This document shows positions 23,134 to 34,169 of a stretch of DNA of 64,000 nt, piece by piece (the first letter of the stretch is position 1; every line of letters starts with the position of its first letter). The notes under the pieces are model-generated. The model saw only the letters and a list, made by a program, of their open reading frames with translations. It had not been told where the DNA came from and did not search any database. Source of the stretch: Paraconiothyrium sp. Pb-2020 (Eukaryota; Ascomycota; Dothideomycetes; Pleosporales; Didymosphaeriaceae). The translations under genes and the position numbers were made by a program. The stretch lies in NCBI GenBank assembly GCA_022419385.1, contig JAJUBI010000001.1, positions 1,054,001 through 1,118,000 on the forward strand. Reading direction: 5' to 3'.

Positions 23134-23868
23134 ATGCAGGACGAGGGTAATAATCACCACCCCATAGCATGCGAAGCCTGCCGAGCCAAGAAGTCTAAGG
23201 TGCGAGACCACAGCCGTACGCATTGCCGTCAACTGACATCCATCTTGACAGTGTGACCGTGATCTGCATGTTCTGCCCAATGTCCTGAGTTGATCTTATC
23301 TGACGCAAAACAGGCCGATCTGCTCACAGTACGCTTCATCAGGTGCAACATGTCGATATCCCCCAACAAACAAAAGGTTCGTAGAGTATGTTCGCCTTTT
23401 ATTGAAGCTATCTAACCACCCGATAAGAGGGATTCCGTCGGGCTATATCGCGTTAATCGAACAGCGCCTTCTAGAATCCGAAACCGTCATCTTTGAACTT
23501 CTCTCCGCTTTGTATAATTGCAATGCTTCAATTGAGCAACATAGGTTGTCATTTAATGAATACCGTGGTCTTTCGGAATGGTCGAAGGCACAGTCAAAAT
23601 CTAAGAAGGTGGAAGAATGGGCGAACTTCCCATTAGCGACGGACGATCAGCGAAGGAACTGGTGGCTCAAGAGGCAGGAAGTAATTGGTAGAGCTGGCTT
23701 AAGTGACACCGCGCAGGGTAATAGCCCGGACACGTTGGGTATCTTGCCAGATGCATTGCCGTTGTCCCCTACTTTCGACGAGATACCATCGGGCATCAGT
23801 ACCAATCCATTCATGCTATCAAACCAGGCAGTAACGGGAACAGAACCTGGCATACAACAGCTGTGCGG
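23134..23868 (+). pseudogene. Broken Zn(II)2Cys6 transcription factor
   Basis: Exon 1 starts at an ATG (23134) and encodes the first half of a zinc binuclear cluster, ACEACRAKKSK, then a GTGCGAG donor. The intron ends at TTGACAG (23251) and the next exon restarts with the expected third cysteine (CDRD), but the frame reaches a stop within 14 codons where the fourth and fifth cysteines should be. From about 23425 a further frame reads RGIPSGYIALIEQRLLESE, then SEWSKAQSKSKKVEEWANF and DDQRRNWWLKRQE. In Zn2Cys6 factors of this type such blocks follow the cluster. The homologous reading ends near 23868, where the reverse-strand aldolase fragment begins, so activation and ligand domains are missing. 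The gene is therefore both internally disrupted and truncated. Confidence 0.65.
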
Positions 23869-24373
23869 CAATATCCAAAAGTGTCTGCAGCGAATATGTG
23901 GCTTTGGTGTTGTCCGGGTATTGGAACAGAATGAGCGGTAGCCCCGACTTCTCATACACGGTCTTGTACCTGTCCTGCGGCGCGCCGGGCTGGTATCCAA
24001 AGCGAAGCCATCCATGGCTCGGGTACAAAAGGCCTGCCTGAGCTCCAGCAGCCTTTGCACGTTGAGCCTCAAAAGCAGCAACCTCAGTGCCTTCGGTGGT
24101 GATACCGGCAATGATAGGGATCTTGTTGTCGACGGATTTGACGAACGCCTTAATTACATCGACTTGCTCTTCTTGGGTAAGGGACGTGCCTTCGCCAGCG
24201 TGCCCGAGGACTACCAATCCCTTGACGCCTGGGATACTGCCAAGCCATGAGCCCAGGCGTTGAATCGCGGCATAGTCGATGGAACCGTCTCGATTGAAAA
24301 GTGTGACGGGAGCTGGAACAAGGCTTGCGAGGTCGATATAGGGTGTTTTCTGAACTTCAGGTACTGAACCCAT
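23869..24373 (-). pseudogene. Truncated DapA/dihydrodipicolinate-synthase-family aldolase
   Basis: From an ATG at 24373 the frame reads as a fungal DHDPS-family protein: TPYIDLASLVPAPVTLFNRD, LVVLGHAGEGTSLTQEEQ, VIKAFVKSVDNKIPIIAGIT, LLYPSHGWLRFGYQPGAP and SLQTLLDIAAQ. After IAAQ the family similarity stops, at about 23869. The reading frame runs on to 23819, but through sequence belonging to the opposite-strand factor. About 168 residues remain of a usual 310-330, and the C-terminal part of the barrel is missing, almost certainly with the Schiff-base lysine, so it should be inactive. Relatives act as aldolases on 2-keto-3-deoxy sugar acids or 4-hydroxy-2-oxoglutarate. It diverges from the transporter at 25058, as expected for a catabolic gene pair. 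Confidence 0.75.
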
Positions 24374-25057
24374 GGTGAAGATGTTTGTTTGAGCTTTAGA
24401 CGAAATATATGTCAGAGGAAGTGAAGATGTAGAAGCTAATACTAATCGAAATACTAGATATGCTACCAATTATATGTTTCTTGGATTCTCTTCTATGAGG
24501 AACTGAGTACTAGAGGCATAGTAACCCCACACGCCAGGCTCCGCTTCCACGTCGGCCGAATGCGTACGTCTGAGGGGATAGTACTCGCGGACAAAGTCAA
24601 GTCCGATCCAGACGCGAACTGAGCCTCCATCCCGTAGCACCGATGGCTCCTACTATTGGTCGGACAAAGCTTACTCCTTAGGATAATAACACCTCCAGCG
24701 CCACGTTCACCGCACTCAGGTTTGTCCACCCTAGCGTCGAAGGAAACTCGCGCCCTCGTCCGGCTCGTCCCAGATCCCAAGCTTCTGGATACTAATCCAC
24801 CCGATATATCGAGTCATTCCTGGACTTCTTACCAATTGAAACGATTCAGCCATGGATCATCTCACCTGTTCTACTCCGCACCAAACCGGCCGCACTTTTC
24901 GTGGCTTGATGCTCTAAAATCTGGAGAAAGTCCGGGGTACCCTCAGGCCATAGGTTTCTGCGAAACACTCATCCATTTCAATATATAGTGCCTACCTTGC
25001 ACTGCGCACTGTTTCTATCATCTTCAGTCGCGTCTCATTGCTCGCCTCAGATACATC
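24374..25057. promoter_or_regulatory. Former divergent promoter, aldolase fragment / ACS transporter
   Basis: 684 nt between two outward-facing starts. CGGCCG palindromes occur near 24553 and 24893, which could be read as Zn2Cys6 half-site pairs, but this is weak. Confidence 0.35.
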
Positions 25058-26804
25058 ATGGCTGTGACCGCGCTTCCATCTGACCTCGAGAAAAACTCAT
25101 CTGTGCAAATGGATGATGTCGCTGCCTCCGAGAAAGACATGAAGACCTCTGCGCCAATCGCCGCCGGCGACTACAGTGGGGCGGTAGCGAAAAGTGATCC
25201 TGAAGAGATTGCTTTGGTCCGCAAATTAGATTATCGAATCATGCCCGCTCTATTCTGTTTGTATTTTCTGTAAGTATAGACCGCCCCTGCTTATGTCTAT
25301 TGTTGTGTTCAGGGGTTGGAACTATTGCTGACACCACCCAGTAACAAATTGGATCAGAACGCAATCGCAAATGCAAGGCTCAATGGACTGGAAAAAAATT
25401 TAGGCTTGGAGAAAACACAGTACAATACTTGCATGTAAGCGATGGAAACCACTGATAGCTGTAGTACTACTGCTCACGTGTCATCCCACCAGATCCATCC
25501 TCTACGTGGGATATTTGTTCGCTCAAATCCCGTCAAATATGTTGATGTCGTCAAAGAAAGTTCGCCCCTCACTATACATGGCCATTTGCGCAATTGTTTG
25601 GGGCTGTGTCGCATCTCTGATAGCACTCGTGAAGAATTGCGTAGGGCTAGTTCTCGTTCGGTTCTTCCTAGGATTTGTGGAAGCCCCCTTCTACCCAGGG
25701 GCATTGTACATCTTGTCGCTGTTCTATACTCGCAAAGAGATCGCTACGCGTGTGTCGATCCTCTACGCTGGGAACATCTTCGCGGTGTCTTTCGCTGGGC
25801 TCATTGCTGCCGCTGTCTTTTCCACATTGGACGACAAGCATGGGATGCATGGATGGCAATGGTATGGGAGAACTTGATGAAGGGATCAAGATCAACTCAC
25901 TGACTCTGCTTCTAGGCTCTTTATCATTGAAGGCGTTCTCACGATAAGCGTAGTAATCATCTGTATCTTTCTCCTCCCAGACGAGCCCCTCACCACGCGT
26001 TGGCTATCACCTGCTGAACGCCAGCTCGCACATGCCCGCATGCAGAGGGATACAGTGGGCTTGGAACAAAGTAAGGGAACGCTCGCGGGCTTCATGCAAG
26101 CGATTCGAGATCCGAGACTCTATCTGTTTGTTTTCATGCAGAACATGCACTTGAGTGCGACATCATTCAATCAGGTAGGCTATGCCTGAATGTCTTCAGA
26201 TTTCAGCGCTAACGCCTTTTGCAGTTCTTTCCCACAGTCGTATCGTCGCTTGGATTCAGCACCACAATAACGCTCGTGCTCACCGCTCCTCCTTCTCTAG
26301 TTGCAGGTGTTGTAGGCGTCGCAATCGGCATCTCATCAGGCAAATTCAACGACCGCACCTGGCACATCTCAGCGATGATGGGGCTTGCGACGGTGGGCTT
26401 CGTCATCAGTGCAGTGACGCTCAACGTAGCTGCACGTTACGTCTCATGATTCCTCTTCGCCTCTGGTTCGTTGAGCCCTCCATTTTCATGACTCCACTCT
26501 AACATCCCCAGGCGTGTACTCCGTGAACTCCGTGATCTTGGGCTGGGTGTCCGGCACCCTTGGTCAGACGCCCGAGAAAAAGGCCGTGTCGCTCTCAGTG
26601 GTCAACATGGTTTCTATGGCTAGTTTCATCTACACGCCTTACTTGTACCCAAAGAGTGATGGGCCTAAGTATGTGATCGCGATGAGCAGCAATGCTTCTT
26701 TCGCCTTCGCTACTGTGGCTGCGCCTTGGGGGATGCGGGTGTGGTTGGAAGTGCAAAACAGAAGGCTAAAGCGGGATGGCGGAAATGTGTTCTATGCTTA
26801 CTGA
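25058..26804 (+). CDS. MFS anion:cation symporter (Dal5/TNA1-like) with an in-frame TGA
   Basis: Six exons: 25058-25269, 25342-25434, 25493-25861, 25916-26174, 26225-26465 and 26512-26804, totalling 489 codons. All joins are in phase. ACS-family signs: LDYRIMPALFCLYFLNKLDQ in TM1, SILYVGYLFAQIPSNML, LVRFFLGFVEAPFYPGALY, and in the last exon NSVILGWVSGTLGQTPEKKA. Relatives carry allantoate, nicotinate, biotin, pantothenate or sugar acids with protons. In exon 5 codon TGA (26447-26449) falls inside a membrane span, between ARYVS and FLFASG, where relatives have an amino acid. Splicing from a weak donor at 26436 to the same acceptor would remove the TGA in frame but delete about ten residues of the helix. 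Probably a recent loss-of-function allele, or a base error. Confidence 0.8.
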
Positions 26805-27212
26805 ATTCGTGTCGTGTTGTGTACTACTCACGTGCACATTCAATCGCAGTCCTAGCAAGATCAACCACATCCAAAATCTCTAACCCGTGCTTTTATTTTT
26901 GAGAGTGGGAGGAGATCATTAACTGTAATTTTCTTACACAGGCTGAAAATCGCACGTCGCTTGAAGAGTTTATAAATTGATATACTTGGTCGCTGACGTC
27001 AGCTTAGCAATAGGATGAATTGCCCCACCTATCGGGCACACTACGGTTTCCTCATTGGTGTAACTGAACGTTATCATCAAGCACCCGCCGCCTTCCACAT
27101 GCACTTTTAGATGGACAAGACTTCCTTTTACTTCCAACGGGAAACTCCTACAGGTTCTACATTACATATCTCATTCAGCAGCGCTGATCTTGCGTTCCAT
27201 CGGATCGCAAGC
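26805..27212. promoter_or_regulatory. Region between ACS transporter and oxygenase
   Basis: 408 nt between two forward genes, with AT-rich sequence around 26900-27000. An in-frame upstream ATG at 27111 would add 34 residues to the oxygenase but lies outside the conserved domain. Confidence 0.4.
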
Positions 27213-28295
27213 ATGGCACGAACTAACGACACGCCCAATATACCAATCGTGAACTTTAGCGCCTTTGTAAATGGTGTTAATGAAGAGCAAGAGCGTGTCG
27301 CACGTCAAATCGACGACGCTTTCCGGGAGGTGGGGTTTGTGTACCTCAAACATCACGGAATTCCCAAGGAGAAAGTAGAGGAATGCTTCTCGTGGTCAAG
27401 GAAGTTCTTCGCACTGCCAATGGAAACGAAAATGCTAGCACCACATCCACCGTCCGGTGCTCATCACCGCGGCTATTCGGCACCGGGTTTAGAGAAAGTC
27501 ACGCAGCACCAGTACGAGAAAGACGAAATCGCAAGGTCGAGAGAGGTCCCTGACTACAAAGAGTCCTACGAATCTGGCAATGTCAATGACGAGGCGCAGC
27601 CCAACATTTGGCTCCCCGAAGACAAACTTCCTGGCTTCAGGACATTCATGGAGTCTTACTTTGAGGACTGCGCTACCCTGATACACAGGATCCTCGATGC
27701 ACTTGGCATAGCGCTCTCGGTCCCGCCTCCAGGCCTCTCACCTACGCACTCTAGATCGCTTTTCCAGCTGCGTCTGCTGCACTACCCATCTATTGATGCA
27801 GAACAGCTAAAGAACGAAAAGCGTAGTCGAATTAATGCACATTCAGATTTTGGCACAATGACCCTTCTATTCCAGGATGACGTAGGAGGCCTCGAAGTCG
27901 AAGACCCAGAACACCCGGGAAACTTCAGTCACGCCGGCCCGATCGAGGATGCTGTACTGGTCAACATAGGAGACCTGATGATGCGCTGGTCGAACGATAG
28001 GTGGCGCTCAACGGTTCATCGCGTTGGACTCCCGCCCCCCAAGACAGTGACTATTCCGGGCCCTGGCGTGAATACCGAAGGACAGCGAAATGGCGAGAAG
28101 GTAGTGCCTTTGGAAGATGAAAATGGAGCAGTCGTCCCGGATAGGTACAGTATTCCGTTCTTTGCGACAGCGGATATGGATACCGTGATTGAAGCCTTGC
28201 CGGGTACCTGGGGAAAGGACAAACCGAAGAATTATGAGCCTGTCACGGCGTGGGGATACGTGCAAATGAGAATGGCCATGACGTATGAAGAGTAG
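27213..28295 (+). CDS. 2-oxoglutarate/Fe(II) oxygenase, isopenicillin-N-synthase-like
   Basis: Intronless, 360 residues from the ATG at 27213. The start at 27111 is also possible, but the conserved N-terminal DIOX_N domain begins at IPIVNFSAFVNG just after 27213. The Fe(II) facial triad is visible: His and Asp in NAHSDFGTMT (about residues 210 and 212) and His in TVHRVG (about 269). The 2-oxoglutarate-binding Arg/Ser pair is DRYSIPFFA (about 310). Other family marks are VGFVYLKHHGIP and KESYESG. Such enzymes hydroxylate or oxidise small molecules. The substrate is unknown; its position next to an MFS permease, an aldolase fragment and a broken regulator suggests a catabolic or modifying step in the same small pathway. 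Confidence 0.9.
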   Translation: MARTNDTPNIPIVNFSAFVNGVNEEQERVARQIDDAFREVGFVYLKHHGIPKEKVEECFSWSRKFFALPMETKMLAPHPPSGAHHRGYSAPGLEKVTQHQYEKDEIARSREVPDYKESYESGNVNDEAQPNIWLPEDKLPGFRTFMESYFEDCATLIHRILDALGIALSVPPPGLSPTHSRSLFQLRLLHYPSIDAEQLKNEKRSRINAHSDFGTMTLLFQDDVGGLEVEDPEHPGNFSHAGPIEDAVLVNIGDLMMRWSNDRWRSTVHRVGLPPPKTVTIPGPGVNTEGQRNGEKVVPLEDENGAVVPDRYSIPFFATADMDTVIEALPGTWGKDKPKNYEPVTAWGYVQMRMAMTYEE

Positions 28296-28625
28296 GTGCT
28301 ACAAAACAGCAATTACCTATGATATGGTAAAGCCGAAACCAATAAAATGATGACATGGCCTCGTACACAAGATCAGAAGCGCTATTGTGTTCTGTGTTAC
28401 ATAGCCCATTAGCTACTCTCGAAAAGTGACTACCTTTACTCCTGGGATAGGTTGCACAACTACAACGAATGTCGAACTCATGCCATATGAATGAGCAAGT
28501 TGTCCAGAATAGCAACGCATTCAATTTTCAATTATGCAACTACGCCTGCAATATAGCATCGAGTCCAGCACACCAGCACAGATCACCAAGTGCAACCACG
28601 CACAGCGCTTCCTCGTGAGCACGAC
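28296..28625. other. Convergent 3' flanks
   Basis: 330 nt between the stop of the oxygenase and the stop of the small reverse-strand gene. Nothing else seen. Confidence 0.4.
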
Positions 28626-28993
28626 CTAGTACAACCCTATAGTGATATCACCACGGACTCTAGCAGTCAGATGCACCTCTGCCTCGAGGTCGAGCTTGAT
28701 TCCGACCATCAAGCTTGCATCTTTCAATTTGCCGTTGGCGTCGGTCGCGCCCTTGAGCAAGCTTCCAGGAGCTTGGTGGAGAGCGGAGTGAGGGGGAGGC
28801 TTGATGGTCGCGAGGCCGCGACGGCCGCCAGCAGCTTGACCGTCATCGTTGGCATTGAGGTTGGCACTGTTCCGTCAGCGAAAGCTTGATGCAATGAACA
28901 AGTGAAGGTCCTACGTGGTCACGGAGCTGCAACGTGTCAGTATGTGAATTTTCATACAAGTGCATGGTATACTTACTCGCGAGAAGCAGACAT
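28626..28993 (-). CDS. Small fungal protein of 85 residues, function unknown
   Basis: Two exons, 28993-28977 (17 nt, MSASR plus part of a codon) and 28866-28626, joined by a 110-nt intron (GTAAGT ... GGAACAG). The phase works only with this acceptor; the nearer TTGCAG leads at once to a stop. The N-terminal two thirds are low-complexity and basic (NDDGQAAGGRRGLATIKPPP). The C-terminal third is patterned and ends VGIKLDLEAEVHLTARVRGD followed by ITIGLY. This alternation of hydrophobic and charged residues suggests a beta-rich segment. I recall similar short tails in small uncharacterised Pezizomycotina proteins but cannot name a family. No signal peptide is seen. Confidence 0.5.
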
Positions 28994-30692
28994 TTTGAAC
29001 GAAGGTATTGATTGATCGAGAGAAGAACCCGTACTCGTGAATTCTGCTCAATGGGAGGAGTCGTTGAACGAAGTGTTGAATGAAGTGAGTGGATGGTCCA
29101 ACAAGTCTTCTTGCAGCTGCCCTTATATACTTGACTTAGCACATATACATTGCTTACCTGCAACTCTTAGCGGAGCCTTCGGGTACTCGTAGCCGCCCGA
29201 CAGCCTCATGGTAGCGAATGTTGAGCTCAGACAAGGATGGTGTCGTAGGAGGTCGCCGGCGGGCATCAATTGCTGCATACCGAAGATACTGCCGACATCT
29301 AGAGCCGGGAAGAAGGATCGCACACGAAAGTTCGTGCAAGGCCCACAGTGTTCTCTTGATCAGATCTCGAGTATTGCCGTGGTCGGACGGTGTTCCTGTT
29401 CAGCGATCGAATAAGCAACCTAGGCGCTGCACCTGCGGACCGAGCCGGGGGATCGTAGCAACACCCTTGTCAGGGATCGTATACAACGCATTAGCCCCAT
29501 TTTAATCAGCTCATTCTGTGGCACAGTCGTCGTCTCGGGCGTCTGGAGTTGTGGACCCCGCATCATATGTTACACTTGACCAACAGCAACATCAATTGGC
29601 GAAAACGAAAAGACCCGCTGTATGGCAGGAGATTCGACAGCTGTCTGCGGGCGTAGCCGCTCCCGCAATCGCCCCTGCATGCTTCCGGCTGACCGCTCTA
29701 CTAAGTCGTGAATAGTAAAAGATGGGGACCAAAGTTTTGTTGGGAGATGTCTGGAAATCTGGCAGAGGAGCATCTTCTCTGACTGACAAAACGTGTGTTC
29801 CATATTGAAAACACCATGGATGTTATTCAACTGCAACTGGGCCCCTCCTCTAATCAAAATGTCCACCCATGACTATATCATGAGTGGAGTGCATTCGAGG
29901 AGCTTACGAAGCCGTCGCTATCAAAGCTCATGCTCGCGCCTACAATAAGGCGCCCAAATGTGGGCTGATACTGACACCATGTTTTTCCAGTATGCACGCG
30001 AGCCACTCCCGCGTCTGTCACACGTGGGTTCTGTACAACTATCGAATCTTGACATGGCGTATTTCTGTAACGTACCGTTCCGACTTACAGTAATCCCGAT
30101 TTTGCTGGTAGACCCGGCTCAAAGGACTCAGCAATTCTCATAGATTCTCAGCGACGAATACATAGACATACATATCATCACCACAACTCGTGCTGCCACA
30201 CTATCGCGCCAGCACTCCGGTCAGCCCGACGGGAGCCTTTGCAACCGTAGTAGGGCCTGTTGATTCTGGGATCAGCCTCCCATGGGCATGCCCAGACGCA
30301 AACACTCATCTATCGCGCCCCATTCTCAACAGTGTGTGTTGGCGATCACCCCATTCCTACACCAAGTCTAACATCGTATGGCAGTACGCGTGCTGCCAAT
30401 TCAAAAACTGGTAACGATTGCAATCGGACAAGTGCGGTGAGCTTGGAAACCTCCACTTCTCCACGGACCGTTTTCGTGTTGCCGTTACGTTCCAAGATTG
30501 ACAACACTTAGCGTGTCTAGGTATTCCATCTGGAAAGGCGCACAAATACAGGGCGCATGGTCAAAACAACAGCGCTGACCCGATTGCAGCCGGATTCTTT
30601 CTCCGAGACTAGTCGTTGGCCAACCACCATCTTCTTGATACCATGCAGGTGGTGCTGGTTTAACACTCCCCATTGTTGCGAGCCTCCGCCTC
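28994..30692. other. Intergenic, 1.7 kb
   Basis: Between two outward-facing genes. ORFs of 60-106 codons are present on both strands without recognisable content. Probably the two promoters plus non-coding sequence. Confidence 0.4.
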
Positions 30693-32010
30693 ATGTCCCT
30701 TCTGATTGCCATGATGACCGTACCAGGCCTTCTAGGAACCCAAGAAGCAATCCGACAAGCACAGTCCAAAGACAAGAGAGAAGAGCACCGAGCTCGAAGA
30801 TGCAATTTCATTGCACATTGCATCAAGCCGTCAGTACGGGCACGGGAAATCAACAATAGACCCCTTGTTCTGCGAGATGGGAGGGTAAGTCAAGTAGAGT
30901 TTCCCTTGAGCAATGGATTACTGACTACTATTTTAGATATACATTCACTCCGGTGCCCGAGACGACGATGAGGTTGTATTGGCTTGTGGCTACTACCTCC
31001 CTTACCCCGACAGCGAATATGAAGGTCTCGTTGTGAAGACCTCTATGTACCTACCAGTCATGAACTGGGTGTACGTGGACGCAACAACATATCAGCTACG
31101 TTATGGCATACGCAAGGATGCTGACGGAAATATCACTGGGCCATTTGACTGCACAAGCCATGCTCGCAGGATAACCCTATTCAAATGGGAAGGATGGTGC
31201 GCCGTAGAAGAACAGCCTAATGAGTGGGCCGTCTACTTCGACGTCAATGATGATGGACTGGCGGGTAAAGTCCAAGAGGGAACACGGGTGCTAGAGATCG
31301 AGCTGGAGAGGAGAGAGGAGCGCTACAAGAAGGACGAACACGGAAGTGCCGCCACAAAGAGGACTGAAACTGAAACATCACTACACAAAGCAGAGGTCAC
31401 CACGACCAGAATTACCGAGAAGCCGGTGCGGACGCAGACTGAAGTTCCTGAAGCAGCAGCGGCAGGACGAGGAAAACAAATTTCTCCGTTGGAAAAGACA
31501 TCAAATCCACAAGCGGACTCTCTTGCATCCGTAAAACCCTCCTTCTCGCCTACCAAGTTTCCACTCCGACAAAAGACGAATCTACTACCTGAAGCACCGG
31601 AGCGCAACCCAAGCAACAACTCCAAGAGCAAGCGCTCCCATGACCCTCCTCCTTCTTCGCACACAGGTCGGCCACCCTTCCGACCACTTGGACCCCTTCC
31701 ATTTGAGGCCAAGCCCTGTCAACATCCACGCCCACGAACTCCCCACATGGAAGGGCGAGAAAGCCCACGTCCACGTGCACCGCCCTCTGCCTCACGACGT
31801 TTCCAGTCCCTCGACCTCTCTCATGATGATGCTTCACGCCCGAGGAGATTATCGACGGACTCGTCTGCGAGAAGAGCATTCCAGAGGTTTAGAAACACTA
31901 GTTCAGGTTCGTTTGAGTCGTCAGAATCAGTTCCACAAGTTCCGAAGAAGAAGTTATCCATTAGAGAGCGAGCATCGAAAGCATTGAAGAAGAAAAGAGA
32001 GTCGGCGTAA
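30693..32010 (+). CDS. Conserved fungal protein, N-terminal domain plus disordered tail
   Basis: Two exons, 30693-30884 and 30937-32010 (52-nt intron ending TTTTAG), give 421 residues. The N-terminal 190 residues are ordered and match an uncharacterised Pezizomycotina family: MSLLIAMMTVPGLLGTQEAI, then a basic helix, GYYLPYPDSEYEGLV, NWVYVDATTYQLRYG, ITGPFDCT and WAVYFDVNDDGL. From about residue 200 on it is disordered, rich in Pro, Ser, Arg and Lys, and ends in a basic helix (KKLSIRERASKALKKKRESA). No catalytic motif, transmembrane span or signal peptide is evident. A nuclear or scaffold role would fit the composition, but that is a guess. Confidence 0.8.
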
Positions 32011-32097
32011 GTGGTCAACAGTTGATAGTAAAAGTCTGCCATCCAGTATACTTGCTACGTGAATGAACAAGCCCGCTCCTCGTATGGTTTAAGCGTT

Positions 32098-33980
32098 TCA
32101 AAATTCCCAAGTATTGCAACATTCGCAACCACCGTACCCCACGTGCAGCTCTTCCTTTGTGTCGCCCCAATCCACATCGTCGAAAGGTGGATCTGCCACA
32201 CGACCACAAGATTGCAAGGTGTTGCACCAAATGCGATACGACTCTTCGCCATATAGTCTCGCTACCTCACTAGGTGTTAAGCGTCGGTCCTTTAGGGATG
32301 GCGGTACTGCGCAACTCATGGCATTGCTCGAAGCGTCCAGGTCCACCCCGTGCTGGATGAGGAAAGCAACCGCCTCGAAATTACCTGCTCCCGCAGCAAC
32401 ATGAAGTAAGTTCCATTTACGCAAGTCTACCAGCTGATGAGGATTGTCATGGACATTCCAGAGCTCTTCCATCGACTCAAAGTTGTTGTGACATACGGCA
32501 CAAAACAAAGCATTCCAAGCTAGTGTGTGTGTTTCGACAGAGGTTGCTACTTTCGCTGCGAGGAGTGCTTTGACATCTTCGCGTGTGCCAAATGCGGCTG
32601 CTCGGTGCAAGACCGTCCATCCACGCGGATCTTGACGGTTCATCTCTGTGAAAGAATTGCAGGTGATGATGTCGAGGAATTCGGTTTGGACATCCGGTCT
32701 GCGGCCAGGAGAATACAGAAACATTGGGGCAGTCATGCCGTCGCGTCCAATGAAATCTGCATCAACACCATTACTGAAACAGAGCCTGGCAAGATCTGGC
32801 CGTTGCCAGTGAGCTGCAAAGAGGAGTAGATTCCTACATTTCCTTTCAATTGAAGCCGACCTAGTGCATTGTCGAAAACTTACGGTAGTACGGCCGCGCC
32901 ATTTTCTATCAAGTACTTAACCAATTCAATTGAACCACTTTTGGCCGCGTACTAAAAGGTTAGCAAGTGAACCATGAGTGGGCCGTTCCATTGACATACC
33001 CACAACAGGGAGTTTCCTTCACGTGATACATCAGTCGGCGCCGCGTTACCGACTAAGATCAGATCTCGGACAGTCATCAGATCGCCATTTAGACAAGCAG
33101 AGACCACTTGGTCATTGGCATAGCTAACGAATCGCAGACGACCGCCAAGAATGTCGAACTCTTGCCATTTCAAGCGCGATTGGCGCAAGGATATCATGAC
33201 GAATAATGCCATGTGACCAGAAATGGTCGGTAAACTGATCTTTGCCTGACATTGGTAGGTTCTCTGAGAGCGCTCGGTGTGGTGGGTCACGACAAAGTCG
33301 CAGTTTAGGAGTGACGCCCAAAAGGCGTTTAGCTCGAATGCCCCAAAGATAGCTTTGCGAGTCTTCATGTCCCCGTGGTTCAAGGAGAGGGATCTCTGCT
33401 GTGATTTTAGACGGCTAGTATGGTCGGGTTGACTGCGTGTATACATAGTGTTCGAAGTTGTTGGCTTCAGACTGTCCCGCAAGGAGATAGATGTTCTCAA
33501 GTTTATCTTTCTGATCCAGGTCAGCGACGATTGGTAGGCTTCTAAAGAGGACACTTACAAATTGGTCGACTGCAAGATTATCGCGAGACTGTTCTCGACA
33601 CGTTGAAGCTGCTGAAGGCACTCTTCAGCCTTGCCCTTTTGCATCAAGCTCCATCTAAGTCTGCGCCTACTTGCGGAACCATCGACGCATTTCTTGTTGC
33701 AATATCTGTTAATAGTCATGATCTCATGCTTTGCAATTGTCAATGCTTGATTGAAGATCCATATCTCTACTTCAGAGAGGAGATCATGGAGGCCAGCGTT
33801 GACGCAGATATCATCCAAAGACTGCAAGGCCAGATAAACAAGGCAACTGTGGTTCTGCAGTTGAGCAAATTGTCTTGGTGCATCACATAGACTGTGAGTG
33901 AGCTTGATCGTAAGCTCCGACACCTCTTTCGCAACTGCAACGAGTGTCGCTACGGACGCAACCACGCCCACGATTTCCAT
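32098..33980 (-). CDS. Ankyrin-repeat protein with fungal STAND-type N-terminal domain
   Basis: Four exons, 33980-33445, 33398-33000, 32951-32884 and 32833-32098, about 579 residues if one nucleotide is restored in exon 1. The N terminus (MEIVGVVASVATLVAVAKEV) has the look of the domain that opens many fungal NLR-like and ankyrin proteins. A middle block (FGAFELNAFWASLLNCDFVV, QCQAKISLPTISGHMALFV) links to ankyrin repeats: NGDLMTVRDLILVG, YAAKSGSIELVKYLIENGA, LLLFAAHWQRPDLARLC, RGWTVLHRAAAFGTREDVKA and WNLLHVAAGAGNFEAVAFLI. Exon 1 begins in one frame, but from about 33590 the better protein (DKLENIYLLAGQSEANNFEH) is in another, and the next intron is in phase only with that frame. Such proteins are linked to non-self recognition in fungi; no NTPase domain is seen. 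Confidence 0.8.
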
Positions 33981-34096
33981 CACACTCGGATATAGCGCGA
34001 AACCGGGAGAAGTCAGCCTGCTATGAAGCTCGATAATGACTGTGAAGGCGGATTTTATAGTTGCAAATGCGCCCGGTCAGGCTGGCGATATGTGCA

Positions 34097-34169
34097 GACG
34101 AGGCACACTTGTGTCAATTGGTCGACTTGATTGGGTGGCAAAGAAGGCTGAGACTGCGCGGGGCTCTCT
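34097..34169 (+). repeat. Diverged 73-bp duplication, copy A
   Basis: By hand count about 54 of 73 bases match copy B at 34814 with no gaps. The forward frame starting at the first base is open in both copies and shares 15 of 24 residues (EA-x-LCQ, IG, RLRL, GAL), with five or so synonymous changes, so this may be a relic of a coding exon. Confidence 0.5.
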
